From Liolophura sinensis (Eukaryota; Mollusca; Polyplacophora; Chitonida; Chitonidae), in NCBI RefSeq assembly GCF_032854445.1, contig NC_088300.1:28441608-28505607 (forward strand): a stretch of DNA of 64,000 nucleotides, in the 5' to 3' direction. A model generated the notes under the pieces. That model was not told the origin of the DNA. It was given only the letters and a program-made list of their open reading frames with translations, and did no database searches. Made by a program: the position numbers and the translations under genes. Below are positions 24,534 through 38,300 of the stretch, one piece after another. How positions within the stretch are numbered: position 1 is the stretch's first letter; each line of letters starts with the position of its first letter.

Positions 24534-25719
24534 CAGTTTTCCTAGTTCCTCCAAACAGCACAAGGGAAGGTCTCCTATCTCCGTACTAACCCCACAATGC
24601 AGTTCGTTTATATTTTAACGTGAGTGAAATCTGATAATAGGAAATTGAGTTCTGTCAGTCCAAAGACGATGAGTTTTCTCTGTGGCATTCTATAGCGGCA
24701 CACCGCCCAGTTTCCAGTGGTGTTGTGCAATGGTAGACTCTAAGTACAGGAACCAGAACCGAGTTGTGGCGAGCACTGGATGGTTAATCCTTTCTTCCTG
24801 AAATGGAATATGATAAGAAAATCAACAAACGATTACGAAACCCTGAGAAACGTCTACACCAAGACTCTTATCGTAAGGTTCTACTACTACTACTACGCCA
24901 AGGTACTCCCCCAATAAGTAAACATCTTATAAGGACGGTAGTAATTCAGTTGTCAACCAATTTACGTAGGGAGATCTTTGACCGATCGAGAGCTCTCGGA
25001 AGTCAACAACCGCCATTTCCCCAGGGATGAAAGTGGCAAATTTCCGCTGTCGAACCGTTCGTTCAGCCCATATGAAGTAGAAGTTTCTGGTCTGACGTCG
25101 CGTCGGCCGGACGAGGCCTGGACCATTCAGGGATTGCCTGCGCTGACAGTCTTCCCAGCAGATTCCAGTGATATAATAACTAGGCGTTAAGAATCCACAT
25201 GACACATGTGTTGCGAGTAATAAGATTAAATTGTGTCAGACAGTTGTCATTGCCAATAGCACCGGTCGGGACTAGTAAAGTAGGACGTATACGCGCCACG
25301 GAAAAAGTTGAAGGAATTATTTTTAAACGTGCTTGATATATGTTTAATTTATACTGGACATGGCGGATACACCTACACATAGCACCATGAGATTACATCG
25401 TTACAACAAACCATAAAGCTAAAGTTTATGCACAGCCAGTACTATATGTAGTTCCCCGTTATCACCCAATTACACTGCAAATACATAGACAGGTAACATA
25501 ACCTGAATTACACTTATCATAGCATCTAAGAATTAAAGGATACGTAAATCAACTGGAGGGTGGGTATCTGGTTGTACGTGACAAACTGTGCGTTAAAAAC
25601 TGTATCATGGTACAGCAGACGTAGTACAACAACCGTCCATCAGTGTTACATACAAACCAAATACGACTCCTATTACATTACAATATTAAAGTTTACCAAA
25701 CATTGACCCAGCAAGAATA

Positions 25720-26290
25720 TACGCCGACTGCTACAACAACCACGGAGACGGCCATTAGTGCAACCCATGAGTTTAACAACCACTGATCTAATCGGATTAT
25801 ACGTTAATTTCCACAAAAACCAAGGAGAAGGCAAATAGCAAACTTACTGCGCAACCAGCTCACTGCTACAAAACCACGGACGAGGCAAATAGCAAACTTA
25901 TTGTACAGTTTAACAACCACGGATCTACGAGAATATAAGCAGACTGATATAACAACCAATGAGAAGCCAAACATGTATCTTACTGTACAACCGCAGAGTT
26001 TAACAATCACAAGAATATAAGCACAATCCTGCAACAACCACAAATATGGCAAATAATATCCAGCTTAATATATCACCTCATACAAGCAGATGACAAATAA
26101 TAGCGAGCTTACAGTACAACCTCAAATGAGAAGACTGCTTTAACAATCGTGGAGACGGCAAATAATAGCGAGCTGTACAACGTCAAAGTTTAACAGCCAC
26201 TTGCTCGGCGGGTATATACTACTAAGCAGACGGTTACAACAACCACGGAGAAAGCAGACAGCCAGCTTATTGCACCAACCCCATGGATAC
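25720..26290. repeat. Degenerate long-unit tandem repeat
   Basis: Recurring blocks are ACAACAACCACGGAGACGGC, GGCAAATAGCAAACTTACTG, TACTGTACAACC and GAGTTTAACAACCAC, in roughly the same order several times, with units of about 55-95 bases. It lies upstream of MMP21. Confidence 0.6.
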
Positions 26291-28733
26291 TAAAGCTATT
26301 ATAGGGGGCTGTGTGCATGTCAGAGGCACACGCCTACACCGACCCGTGCCAGCCCGAAGTAATCAGGGCCTGATTGGCTTTTGATCGTCGTCAGAAAGCA
26401 TACGACCAGTCTGGGAATGTGTGTCAAATCTCAGCCGACTGAGATACGGAAATCAGTGTCCCTTTCATATCGCGGGAAGGATCAGTCTACAGAGAGTGGG
26501 TGGTGCTATTACCTTAACATTCTCTTCAAGAGAAGGACTCATAAACATCCAGATATGGATCCTGATGTCCATGTATAATACAAAACTGTCACTCGAGACA
26601 TTATTTATTACGACACAGAATGTCCCTTATTAAATTTCGGTGACTTTGTGGGGGAATGAATGGAGTATCTAAATGTTTGGACATCCTCAAAGAGCGAGGG
26701 AGACACAAAATGTGAGGCGACCTGCTCCGGCAAAGCGGATTCAGAACCTCTATTAACCGTTACACAAAACCTAGCACAGTTGTGGTTGAGTTGACGCTCG
26801 CACTATACCAAGGCTGCAATAAGGCATAATCGCCATGCAACATTATTGTTATTTCTTAAGGTTGGCCCAAAAGAGTTTACCTATAGAGAAGAAAAAACCT
26901 CCATTGCTGTATCGGAAATAGCATTGTATTGTCGATGTGTACAGGGCAATACACTTTCAGAGTGCACACATTGCACTACTGACACACATTCAAGGCAACA
27001 AAAGGTGAACAATTCATAAAAGTCACGATTTACTAATACGCATAAAGTGTTATCCACAAATGGAAACAGGAAACTAAACTCGCCTTATCAAACGATCTGT
27101 TGTGAGTATTCAGCAAAGTGAGAAATGGAAAAGGAGAGTATATTCAGTGCAAAAATCTTACGTGGTCTTGAAGACGACCATGGTGAATCCGCACCAATCT
27201 TCCGCACACAAAGACAGAGGTACATGAACAAAGCTATCTGAGCAACCACCTAGGGATTGGTACATGGTTGGTGGAGAACACAGCCAGCGACGACCACATT
27301 GAAGACTGCCCTAAAAATAACGTGTATATATGTGAGTTGTCTAGCTCTATGGCTGGGAGCTGACATATGATGCACAGATCTCGGTGCTCCACTGCCTGCT
27401 GTCTCTATAGTACAAATCACAAAGATTCCGTCTGGCAGCCAGTGCTCTGGTTGTCCATGGGTGTGATCACACCTCGTTTTCCGTGTCGTGTGGAGCAGCG
27501 ACAAAAAATAGACCCAAAACAACATCCACACTCTTCCGTTAACCACATAAATGCCCTTAAGTCGCTTCCTCGTTCACAACAGAAGAAGAAGATGATGAAA
27601 AAAGAAGAAAAAACAAAGGGCTGGGTTGGCGGCTTCCATTCCGTGAGATGATCACTCCCACTTCTACATCCGTTTTCAACTCCCAAACCCTACTGATGGC
27701 ACCTTTCGACGGACATTCAGATACAAAAGTTCTCCAGATTTTGGCCTATATATTTCCCGTATAAGTGAGAAATACGAGCTAGTTATACATCTTCTCAGTG
27801 TTATCAAATCAGCGTGAAGTCTCGATGGGTAGAAGTCATCGAGTGGCTGCCGCCTGACTGGTGAACAGAGACTAAGTATAGAGGAGGGGAGGAGAAAGAG
27901 AGAGAGAGGGGTGAAGTCTAGAGAGAATTGCTGGGGTCAGTCCAGAACAGAGAGAAAGAGAGATGTAGAGAGCACTCTCTAGCGTCATCCAATCGCAGAT
28001 ACCAAGCTACCTCTATCTCAAGCTACCTCTATCTCCAATACACTTTGTCCAAAATAGACCCCTGTTTCGTCTACAGACCTCTTGTACGCTCAATTCCTCT
28101 GAGGTAGTGCCTACTTACCGTTGTTGAGATCGTCTCTTAACTGTGAAAGCTTGGCCTGGGGTAAGGGACTTGTCTATCGTTCGGTCTAGCCATGTGTACC
28201 GATCTTTCCAAGGAGCAACTCACAATAACACTCCAGATCAAGCAGCTGTGTTTGGTTCAACACATGGAATTTGAAATGTCACCTTGTAACGGTGCGCCAC
28301 GGCTGAATCCGACTCCGTCCACGCAATATTGCGCTGGCTCAGTTCTCGGAAAACTGAACTCCGTCAAAAGTTTAAGTGAGCAAAGTGTAAATCCAAAAAT
28401 TTCAACGATAAAATTCACGTTTAGTTGGCAAACTGGGTTGGTTTCGATACCATCTGCACCCAGAGCCCATAAAATGCCTTTTGTAGGTTAGCTCTATCTT
28501 GTCTCTATGGATCACTGACTGCGCACATACACCCCGGCAAAATTTATAGCAAAGTTACACCGCTTGAATGATCCCTTGTGAATGAGTTTTAGAGAGGAAC
28601 AAATGAAAAGAACGATAGTCCTATACATCCCCACAATTTAACCTCTATTTACATGAATTACAGAGGAGAACGGCTCAGGGGGAGGCGAGGCGGTCTCCCG
28701 TGCAGTATCAGTGCGTTGTATTAGAACACACCC

Positions 28734-29432
28734 CTACCCGGAGCGCAACCGTACCTGCTCTACACAATCGTAAATCTGGACAACCTGTGCAGATCCAACC
28801 CCCTGTGCAACCACCTTACTTTCATTGACGGTTGTAGAATTCACGTCATCTGTTAGCACTAAAAGTCCCATAATGTAAACGTAACATTTGCTGGCAGGTA
28901 CTTCAGCATTCCTCCGTAAAACTTCTACAAGCCCACAATATGCACAAGATTTGACCATATTTTCACAGTCATTGGCATTTCTCACGAGACCACACAATAT
29001 CAACAGCCTATATATTATAACGTCTGTCCAGGCCAAGATGGTCGGCCAGACTGAAGCTGTTAGACAACCTTTCGTGTCAGCCTGTTCTCGTTTCGCTAAT
29101 AGGATGCAGTTGTACCATGCAGGACGACAAGTCAGTCCCAGATTTCTTTTGTATATATAACTAATATCTAAACAATAATACACCGATATAACTGTACCGG
29201 TCCATGTGTGAGTTTTTACCTGTATGGCAAGTCCACCCCATGTATACGAGACTCGTAGATGTCCGCATACACATCGGCGAACTAGCCCAGAAAGATTTAT
29301 ACAAGAAATAGACGAATCCCTGGGTTTTGAGATAACCGAGATTGTTATTTCAAAAAACGAAAAGAAGTCATCCATGAAGATGATGATGATGACAATGAAT
29401 AAAACGATTAATGGGATACAGGCAACGAGCAT
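28734..29432 (-). CDS. Hypothetical protein or exon, 232 codons, unrecognised
   Basis: This is the second-longest ORF of the window and too long to be likely by chance in sequence of this base composition. The ATG start gives a strongly hydrophobic segment (about residues 2-20) that could be a signal anchor. The C-terminal part (LLILCGLVRNANDCENMVKS, then GLVEVLRRN and GLLVLTDD) has the spacing of amphipathic helices, reminiscent of armadillo-type repeats, but no family is identified. Near its end is a plausible donor (GAGCAG|GTACGG, exon end 28755) and inside it an acceptor (ATAATATATAG, exon start 29007). The real feature may therefore be a 253-base exon (28755-29007, phase 2 in, 0 out) of a larger gene. 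It lies 3.4 kb downstream of the TATA promoter at 32.37 kb on the same strand. Confidence 0.35.
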   Translation of the reverse strand: MLVACIPLIVLFIVIIIIFMDDFFSFFEITISVISKPRDSSISCINLSGLVRRCVCGHLRVSYTWGGLAIQVKTHTWTGTVISVYYCLDISYIYKRNLGLTCRPAWYNCILLAKREQADTKGCLTASVWPTILAWTDVIIYRLLILCGLVRNANDCENMVKSCAYCGLVEVLRRNAEVPASKCYVYIMGLLVLTDDVNSTTVNESKVVAQGVGSAQVVQIYDCVEQVRLRSG

Positions 29433-31689
29433 GTGTATCTAGGTAACCGATGTATGTAATGTATAGTCAACAGTACTTGGTACCCCCCATACAACATAAG
29501 TTTAGTAATGCAAAAACAAAAAAAAAACACCTGAATCCGGGTCAGCGCCATAAAAAATGTTACATGAAGGGAGGATTTACGTAGCGAGATCTTTGACCCT
29601 TATGGAGTTCAAAAAGCCATTACGGTATGATTTATATACGTAACAGGTATATTCAATACCCGACTACTAGACCCTCTCTACCGACCATTTTCCATCGGAG
29701 TTTGTTATATAAAACAATGACTTCTGAGGATAAGCCCGCTAAATACCAGAAGCTTTTGTTCTATTCCTAATAAAAAGTAGTTCTCTCTTCGTTTTACAAC
29801 AGTTATACATAACCATTCAAGCGACATTCCGTTTAAGCCATTTCTCTATTTTATTTATCAAACTATATGGCGGTCTCCACTTAGAAGTACATATAATACA
29901 ATACAGCTACTTTATATAAAGACTGTATGATGAATTAATAAGTGGATCATAAATACTTACAAGAGTTCAGAACACAATGCAGATTGCGGTTAGTGAACAA
30001 TAGCGCTGCGTTTTCAAGAGGACAACTTGCCATAATAGTTATAGAAATATGTGTGAAATGTTTATGCATGGGTTAGAAATATATCCGTGTCTAAACCCCT
30101 TCCCCTTGCACTAAAGTTGCATTATAGTGAATGACCTACCTGTGAGTTGGCCAGGTGCCAGATTGGGTTATACTGCCATACAAATAAACTAAAAGAATTG
30201 TTACTCTTACATCTGAAATTGGATGTAAAGGCTGTAGCGATCTTCTCGGGAGAGACGTTTTACATGACGACCTGACCACTAAAAGGAATATATAAAAACC
30301 AGTGATGAGGAATGCGAACTTATACAGAAGGCGAAATAGCTTTGTAATGATCTGTCGACAATGGGCGGAAGCAAGATTTTCCTTGGTGAATGAAACTGAT
30401 TATTGTACCATTGGGGCGCTGTGACGAATTTTTTGGCAGTCACGATTAAGTGTACATGATGGGCGGGGGGACCGATTTAAACTATTGCCCACACAACCTA
30501 ATGTTACAGCTATGATCACACTTCCAGTGTGTGGGATCAAACTGTAGTGTCATACCAGATGATAGCTCTCGTGTATACTATAGCTTCAGATCTACACGAA
30601 TTAAAAATACGCCAGGCACTTTCGTCGCTTATTTTGTACACACGCACATAACCCAAATGTAGTATAATATTCAAATGCAAGCAATACGGTACCTGATGGA
30701 TTAGTTCAACCATTTTAGCCATATCAGTGTGTGAGGTCAATGGATACACACAAAAAGACTACTGGGGGAATAGAGCTAAGTGTTGTATTCATCTACAAGG
30801 CTAACGTTTGTGTAAGTGTATATGGAAGGAGGCGACTTAGAGAATAGGGTATACGTGCAAGTTGCGCGTGACTGCATGTTTAAGAAAAAAAAAAGAACAC
30901 GAAAAAAATAATATGAGAGAGAAGAAAGAAACACAAAAGGCACACTTCAACTGCATGCATACATCCCAGTGTGATTGTATCCTATGTTCAATAGTTATAT
31001 AAGTTGTTACTATATCATCGGCTATAAATATGAAAGCATACCGGTGAAAAAGTTTTACCTGAATGTACAGGGGGCAACTTTCAAGTAAGATAGAGGTGAA
31101 TTCTGTGCTTGGGATGGGAGAGGAACTACAGGGGGTTGGGGAATAGTGATCTAAATGGGCTGAATAATATACACAGATGTACACTTATACTGCAATGATA
31201 TTGTTGTGCGCAGCTATGCATGTTAATGATTCATAAAAAGTGCATGGACCTTAATTTTAGCACCCTATATATACTTTCCTGATACAGCACGCAATTTTAC
31301 TATGGACTTACTTCGGTACACGTTTCGACGGTAAATAGGTGCTAGTTGAATACTTTCACCAGGAGAATAATATTTACGAGTGAAGATAAGCTGTGTTTGC
31401 GATTTTGACTGTCATTAAGATCGTGTTCAAACTGGACAATCTTCACCAGTGAACATCATTCTAATCTTATTTGAATGCTACACCATCTCCTATAAATGCC
31501 CCCGTGGCTGTAGTATTCTTCAGAACAGTTTCGTAATATCGATCAATCGTTCAATTAAATCGATTTTTAAAGAACACATTTTAAAATTCTGATGTGTTCC
31601 AGACATATGTACGTACAAATTGCAATTTGATGACAATACGCGTACCCCGATGATTATATAGTTTGTACATTCATGCCCAAGATTAATTA

Positions 31690-32100
31690 ATTAATTAACA
31701 ACAGGATGTGTTACAACTGATTGACCACAGTATATTAACAGAACTTAACCTGATACCGACAAGACTGGGTTACAACCGATCTCGACATTGGCAAGAGTTT
31801 GCAAAGGCAATTTTGAGCAATACTCAAAATCTTCTCCAATCCCTATAGTGTAAGCTAGGATTTGTTACAGTTAACCTCTAACAGTGATATTAGTTTCTTG
31901 CAGTACGTTTGATACAGTATAAATGTTTTACTACCACTAATCTCGTCAAGTAAGATTATAGGATATTGTTACAAATGATCTCTTACAGTAACAAAGTATC
32001 CGTGATAAAAATTTTTAACATCCTGAAAGTCTTCGCGCTTCCTTACATTATACCATTGACGTGCGTTACAGCTGACTTCAACCAGTTAAAATATATCGCT
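31690..32100. repeat. Very degenerate tandem repeat
   Basis: Variants of GTTACAACTGATCTC followed by an ACAGT-type block recur about every 70-120 bases (near 31707, 31767, 31865, 31968 and 32065). It is too decayed for a firm call. Confidence 0.3.
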
Positions 32101-32314
32101 ATATAACCGGTCCATACCTCACTAGTTGTCATAAATTAACAGTTAATAGTGGCCAGACAAGTTTTGTTTCCACAGAAGTTTAAGTGTAACATGTCCATCA
32201 ACGCGGATAGTGTCGTCTATCTTCACTATATACCGATGACCAAACTCAGATGCAGATACACCCGTGGTGGACACCTATAAACAGACAGAAGATCCTAACA
32301 CTTATCCTCCTTAC

Positions 32315-32398
32315 CTGTGCGTCCGGGAGGGTGGAGAGGAGAACAGCTAGCTACCCGGCGGAGCGGCTGAGAACCAGTGAGGGGCGCGGGGTTTTATA
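32315..32398 (-). promoter_or_regulatory. TATA/Inr promoter with 54-base non-coding first exon
   Basis: On the minus strand TATAAAA (32398-32392) is followed at the expected 30-base spacing by an initiator-like TCTCAGCC (A at 32368). A C-rich leader without an ATG then reaches a consensus donor CGCACAG|GTAAGGAG (exon end 32315). GC and CpG content rise locally over 32.3-32.65 kb. The gene it serves is not proven. It could be a distal MMP21 promoter (splicing to the acceptor at 24423, a 7.9 kb 5'-UTR intron) or the promoter of a separate transcript that includes the 28.7-29.4 kb ORF. Confidence 0.55.
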
Positions 32399-34683
32399 GA
32401 GGTAGGGAGAGCCGTCATGGATGCCAGGTAATCGTCACAGGAGGGACAAGTGTGGACACAGGGTTGTCTAACATGATCACTAGGAAGCTCCTCGGGAGTG
32501 GACGGTACGCCTTCCCCTAAATGAGAGGGGCAAGACGAGATAAAGTCTCCGCCTGAATGACATGTCAGCAGCTCCCTCTGTACAGAGTACCCACGTGGCG
32601 TATAGTACTGTCCTGGCGCACATCTAGCTGGCGCTGAATACACCGCATTTCTATGTACACCTACCTATACGTACATCTCTCTGTACCTTCACAATCGTGT
32701 ATACGCTATGAACACGCTATCTAACTTTGTATCTGCTCCAATCTACAGCGCTACGCATATTTTAACAGAGGGGAAACTAGCACCGATGTATTGCCATCAA
32801 TATTAATTACCTTCACCGGCTTTTTTTCCCCCCAAATGTCAATTAGGCTATAAATAAAATGGATGTATATACAAGTCTGAAGTACACACACTATAAGAGT
32901 TACTGACTGGAAACTCAAATGGAAAAGTATATGATCAGATTAGCTAGATCACAGACAGCTTTAGCTTGTACATAAGTGATGTAACAGTTAACACGTTTAA
33001 ACTGTGGTCCACAACAGTATAAACCCTGGGAAAGCTAGGTATATAACAGCAGACAGATGAACCACAGCTGACTTCCCTATGTCCCGTAATTTGGAATTTG
33101 AGTTAAGGTCACGGCCACCATTATTGTGTCATTTACTTCCATTAAGTGCCCACTGCGCTCTGCCCCGCATTGCCGAATGTACACCGGTCACAGTGAATTC
33201 AAAACAGAGACCAATACCAGCTGAGACAACAGGAACATGTGTTAGTATATGTGTCCGAGTCAATGAGACCCCAAAAGCCTGGAGCCAGGACCACGTAACG
33301 ATAGTTTAAAATCAACACTTTGATAATTGAGTACAGATTGCAGGGTCGAATGTACTACACCGGAGAAACGCGCGACCATCTATGGCCAGTGCTGATAATA
33401 AACACACATGTAGAGGATACAGATTTAACTATAAATGCAGTCACCTGAAGACACGTTCCGCGTTCTGCCTTGTACGAACGTGTTCAGAATGAATATTATG
33501 TGGAATGACATATCCTTCATCCCTACCAAAAACGTACATATAGCACGTGGTTTCGTGTCACTGGTTCGCGTCATCATTTTACCGCACGGACCGCTGAACA
33601 CAACCGGGTACCTTAAGGGGCCTGCTCATGCTTGACCTGTTTTTTTTTTCCAGTACAGTAGAGAATGGGTCAAACCTATCATAGCAATCCTCACAAAAAA
33701 ACATCTCCCAAAAACTTACTGATGTAGTACATATGCCTCGGCACATAAACTCCGCAAAGACAAGGGTTGTCCGTTTTACCCGCGGCTTTATCGCTGAACC
33801 TTTGGATAATAAATGCCGCTGTGGGAATGAAACTTATTTGATTTCTTAATGATGGCAATTATGAAGATGAGTTCTCCAGTTGAGTGTCACATCTCCCGTT
33901 TTCATCAGCAATGATACGGTCCAGAGTAGTACATACCTATTGTTATTATAATTTACTAAAAGGATTGTCAAAAACATTCATATCTTTCTCATTGACTTCA
34001 ATTTATATATTTTTTCGTTCACTTATGAATTTATCTTAAATACAGAACGCTTTTTACATTTTATCCAACGTGCAAATATTTTTTTTCACGCATTCTTTGT
34101 TATATCCATGAAATCAGGCTTACGCTATCTCAAGACGATAATATAAAACACTATATAAGAATATCTCCGCTACTAAATCCAATTCTGCACCAGTCCTATA
34201 AACCAACAATACCCAAACACTCGTTAAAACAGATCAAGAAAGACGTTTGAGTCAATCAGTCGCCAAAATGAAAACTAACTGCACATAAATACAAATACTC
34301 ATAAATAGCATATACTACCCATCATCCAATGTTCTAATGTTCTAATTGTGGTATCACAAAACTTATATCAAGAATTGTAACTCACACTCATTATGCTCAA
34401 TCGTTTGACCTTCACACTGAATAATCCGATAAGGAGCAGACAATACCCTGACAACTGCGCTCCAAAACAAAGCCTTCAGATGTGGCGGTCAATATGTAGC
34501 AGCCAACCGCGACATAACGCTATTAAGTACCATCTATACATCTGTAACCTATAACTACTAAGTATATACCCAATCGTTACGTGTACATTTGTGACGCAGA
34601 CCTACAATGAAGTACCTATTTGTGACCAGTACCTGCTAAGTACCTACCTTTACCCGCCCCGTAACTGTAGCTGAGAAAATACC

Positions 34684-35318
34684 CATCTCCAGCCATGGCC
34701 TCTGTTTACCAAATCCTTATCGTCAGCGATGACCTCTATCTACCAAATCCTCATCTCCAGGCATTACCTTTATCTACCAAATCCTCATCTCCAGCCATGA
34801 CCTCTATCTACCAAATCCTCATCTCCAGCCATGACCTTTATCTACCAAATCCTCCTCTTCAGCCATGGCCTCTATCTGCCAAATCGTCATCGCCAGCCAT
34901 TGACCTCTATCCAACGTCAGCCATGACCTCCACATTTACCACATCTCCATAGTCAGCCATGACCTCTATATATCAAATCCTAAACGTCAGCTTCATAGCT
35001 TATATCTACCAAATCTTTATCATCAGCCATAACCTCTATATACCAAATCCTCATCTCCAGCCACGACCTCTATATCTACCAAATATTCACATTCAGTCAT
35101 AACCTCTATCTACCAAATCCTCATCTCCAGATAATGACCTTTATAAACCAAATCTTCAAGCCAGCCATGACCTCTCTCTTCCAAAATCCTCATCACCAGC
35201 CACTGACAACTATCTACCAAATCTTCAACGTCAGCCATGACCTCTATCTACCAACTTATTATCGCGAACCAGAACATTATCTAACACGTTCTCATCGCCA
35301 GCCATAACCTCTATCTCA
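34684..35318. repeat. 34-bp minisatellite, about 18 copies
   Basis: The unit is CCAGCCATGACCTCTATCTA followed by CCAAATCCTCATCT. The sequence is unrelated to the 34-bp array at 7.3-8.1 kb but has the same period. The ORF with YLPNP-type repeats is an artefact. Confidence 0.92.
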
Positions 35319-38300
35319 GTGGCTTGAAAACTAAGGCAGACTTGACTTCTACAAAGGGATGTAAATCATGCAAATCACTGAACCACTTATACAAATGGAA
35401 GATATGATGCTTCATCATACTTTACCTCGAATAATTACTCGTTCCACAACTTACTGGATTTACATCCTTTTAAGGAAAACATATGAACACTACTTACAAC
35501 AAACTTTGAGAGATTTTACACCAAAACAATATTACGGATGTTCCAGCTTGCCAAATTCTATACTAATACAATGTCAACTGGTCTCAACACGGCAGAATGG
35601 TAAGCACTGAACTTTCCAACTCTGTACATGCTCAGCTCAAGGCAAACTGTGGTACATGGTAAGCTGTGGATGCTCTCCAAACCCTATTAGTTTGGAAAGT
35701 TTGAACATTTTTCACAACTGGAGTATACTTACCGTTAAATTAAGCCCAATTAACTTTTAACGGTATTTTACGGATGTCGTGTAATCATAAAATAAATATA
35801 TACCTCACCAAGTTTACAATGGTACCGAGCTACCAGAAATTCACCACTACGGATATGTGAACACTGTGGAGCGTATATTCCCAAAAATTAATACTGAGCA
35901 GTTACTTCCGCATCCGCATTGTTGCCTTCTCTTCTACGTTACCAGGAAATCCCTTTATAATTGGCGTAAACACCGAACGGAGACCACAACAAGATGAGGT
36001 AAAAGAAAGTTTTTGGCTGTTTCCATCACACGTATTTGTAAACAAGTGGGTGAGGGTTATATAGTCTGGATCCAGACAAGAGGTTCAGAAGACAGACTGA
36101 GTTCCCCGCCAAAAACAGGGGCAACATAGCCTACGGGAAACGGTGCAAGATCGCCAGAGTTGGCAGGGCTTCAGCATTATACGGGCGGCTCTAGACAGGG
36201 TTAATGCGCCAGGAATACAAGACTGAGAGAGACAAAGATCAGACACCTGTAACAGGGCTGCTTCGCACAGAACACCAGGTTATAAATCATGCCTCAATGG
36301 TCACTGTTTGTGTGAGGCCTTCACGTTTCTGCTTTCTGATACACTTCGTTCTAAAAAGTCCCACCCAGAAATACCCAAGCGCCCGTTAAAAGACGTGAGA
36401 TATGATGACAATACTGTCATAAATATCGATGTGAAAAATTACCCACACCAAAATATGATGATATGATGAAAACAGAAATATGTCGTGTCAAACGAGCAAC
36501 TTATGAATTTAAAATGTACGGCTTTAAAATAACGTGCAATAAAAGCCAACAACTAAAATAATATATATTCAAATCATGCCAGTGTTATACCATGAAAAAC
36601 ATCAACACGTCCTTGACGGTATACATCGTGATATTCATGAAGTATCTATATTTAATTTCATGAACTTTACTGTTATTATTCAACACCAGAAGGAGCTCTG
36701 AAATTATCGTCATACAGGTTTCTAAATGAAATATTGTTTCCGCAAAAGGTCGGCGCATGTTTTGTTAGCAGTAAGTACGAGTAATTCTCACAGCACACAT
36801 CTCCAATGTAGCTTTCCACCGTTTCGCATAGCGTTTGTCTACATTCCTCATATCTTGTCTAGACTACTCCTGCAGTGTATATAATAAGAAGGGCAGAGCA
36901 TCCCTCCCGACGGGAGCTTGTAAACATCTAAGTAGTCTGCTAGTGAGTCCAAACTGATCTATCTTCCCTCTTGTTTTCAGCGTGCATGTGGTCCAAAATT
37001 TCTGTGAGCGCTTCAGCACCAAAGGCACAACGAGAACTTTATACTGAGGTAGCAATTAAAGAAGACAGCAGAGATAGTGTCTGATACCAATATACAAGCA
37101 GGTAATAACTTCAACATATCACTGCATATGGTTATTTAGTAAACTAGGTAACCAATATGATCCTGAGCTTTGCTCGTTGATTTGTTTCACCTATTATTGT
37201 CAGTGGATCTTTACAGGTTAAGGATATGTTGGCAGTGCGAAAAGTTTGCTTCGACTACCAACAGGTGGTCTGTGCACCGAGCCAGCCAAGTCAGACGTTT
37301 CGGGGTGCGATAGGGGAAAAATCATCATTGATTAAAAGGTAGAGTAAAAAACCGAAAGCTCGAAAAAAAAAACTGATTTAATACATCAGAGAAACGTGGA
37401 ACCTTGATTTGTCTATGTCACGCCGTACACAGTGCTAGAAATAACCGCAACATAGACATAATCCACGCCCTGTCCCATTCTTTCAATGCAAAGCACTTTT
37501 TTTCCACATCAAGCATAAACACTGCAAAGCCAGGTAATTTCACAGTGAGCGGTGAACTAGAGTGTAGGTAAACACAAAATGCCATTTGCCCACTTTACGT
37601 AAAGACGGTGAACTGGTAACTCCACAAGACACAAATGCAGCATGTCACATTAATGGAATGGGTACCCAACGGAAGATTCATCAGACGGCTCTTGCAAAAA
37701 GAAAAAAACCAAGACCACTGAATGCGTGTCACTTGTGTCATCCAGCCGAGAAGGATATAAGTTTTCAAGTGTTGAAATACCTAATACTGACATCATTTAT
37801 GAAGGACAAAATGTATGTGGCTGTCATTCGCTAATTATCAGATAGTTTCTGTGAATAGTAGACTGATGTGAAGCCCTGTGTTTCCATAGGCGACATCCCG
37901 GCTTTTGCCGTGCAAGAGTCACGTGAAGTGACAGATGTATGGGGTTGTGAAATTTGTCGCGTCACTTCAGGAATGTATAAATTATAGCAAACGTCAAACA
38001 GTATAGAAACTCACACCCATGCCACTCCGTCCCTCCCAAAATGTACACAGTATTATTTCTGCGTAGGTTATTAGAGTGTAACTACATTATTTGCAGCGCT
38101 TCATGTTTTGACACTTTGCAGTCTTGCAGTCAACAAGCGTAACACTTGCTTGCATACCGAACCTTCACATAAAACCTTAAGGCCACGACATTGTGCACAG
38201 AATGCCGTAAAACACGTGTTTGTGTTGGACTCTCCAATATACAAGAATGATTCTGAAAACTCCACCGAATAGTTGCACAAACGAGATCTCATTTGTCTTC

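Larger units (their letters stand above)
24534..32314. other. Upstream of MMP21: intergenic or 5'-UTR intron
   Basis: It holds a degenerate tandem repeat (25.7-26.3 kb), a GA/CT-rich stretch with an inverted CCAAT box (27.86-28.05 kb), an 18-bp tandem duplication near 28.01-28.04 kb and the unassigned 232-codon ORF. A 23-base motif (TTTACGTAGNGAGATCTTTG then ACC) occurs at 24961-24983 and 29576-29598. Confidence 0.5.

Noticed and set aside
34695-34952. 85-codon plus-strand ORF with repeated YLPNP/YQIL blocks
   Set aside because: Produced by the second 34-bp array; no start context or neighbouring exon.
36864-37055. 63-codon minus-strand ORF and an alternative frame that resemble mobile-element protein debris
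   Set aside because: Both frames are short and interrupted; no diagnostic reverse transcriptase or integrase motif.
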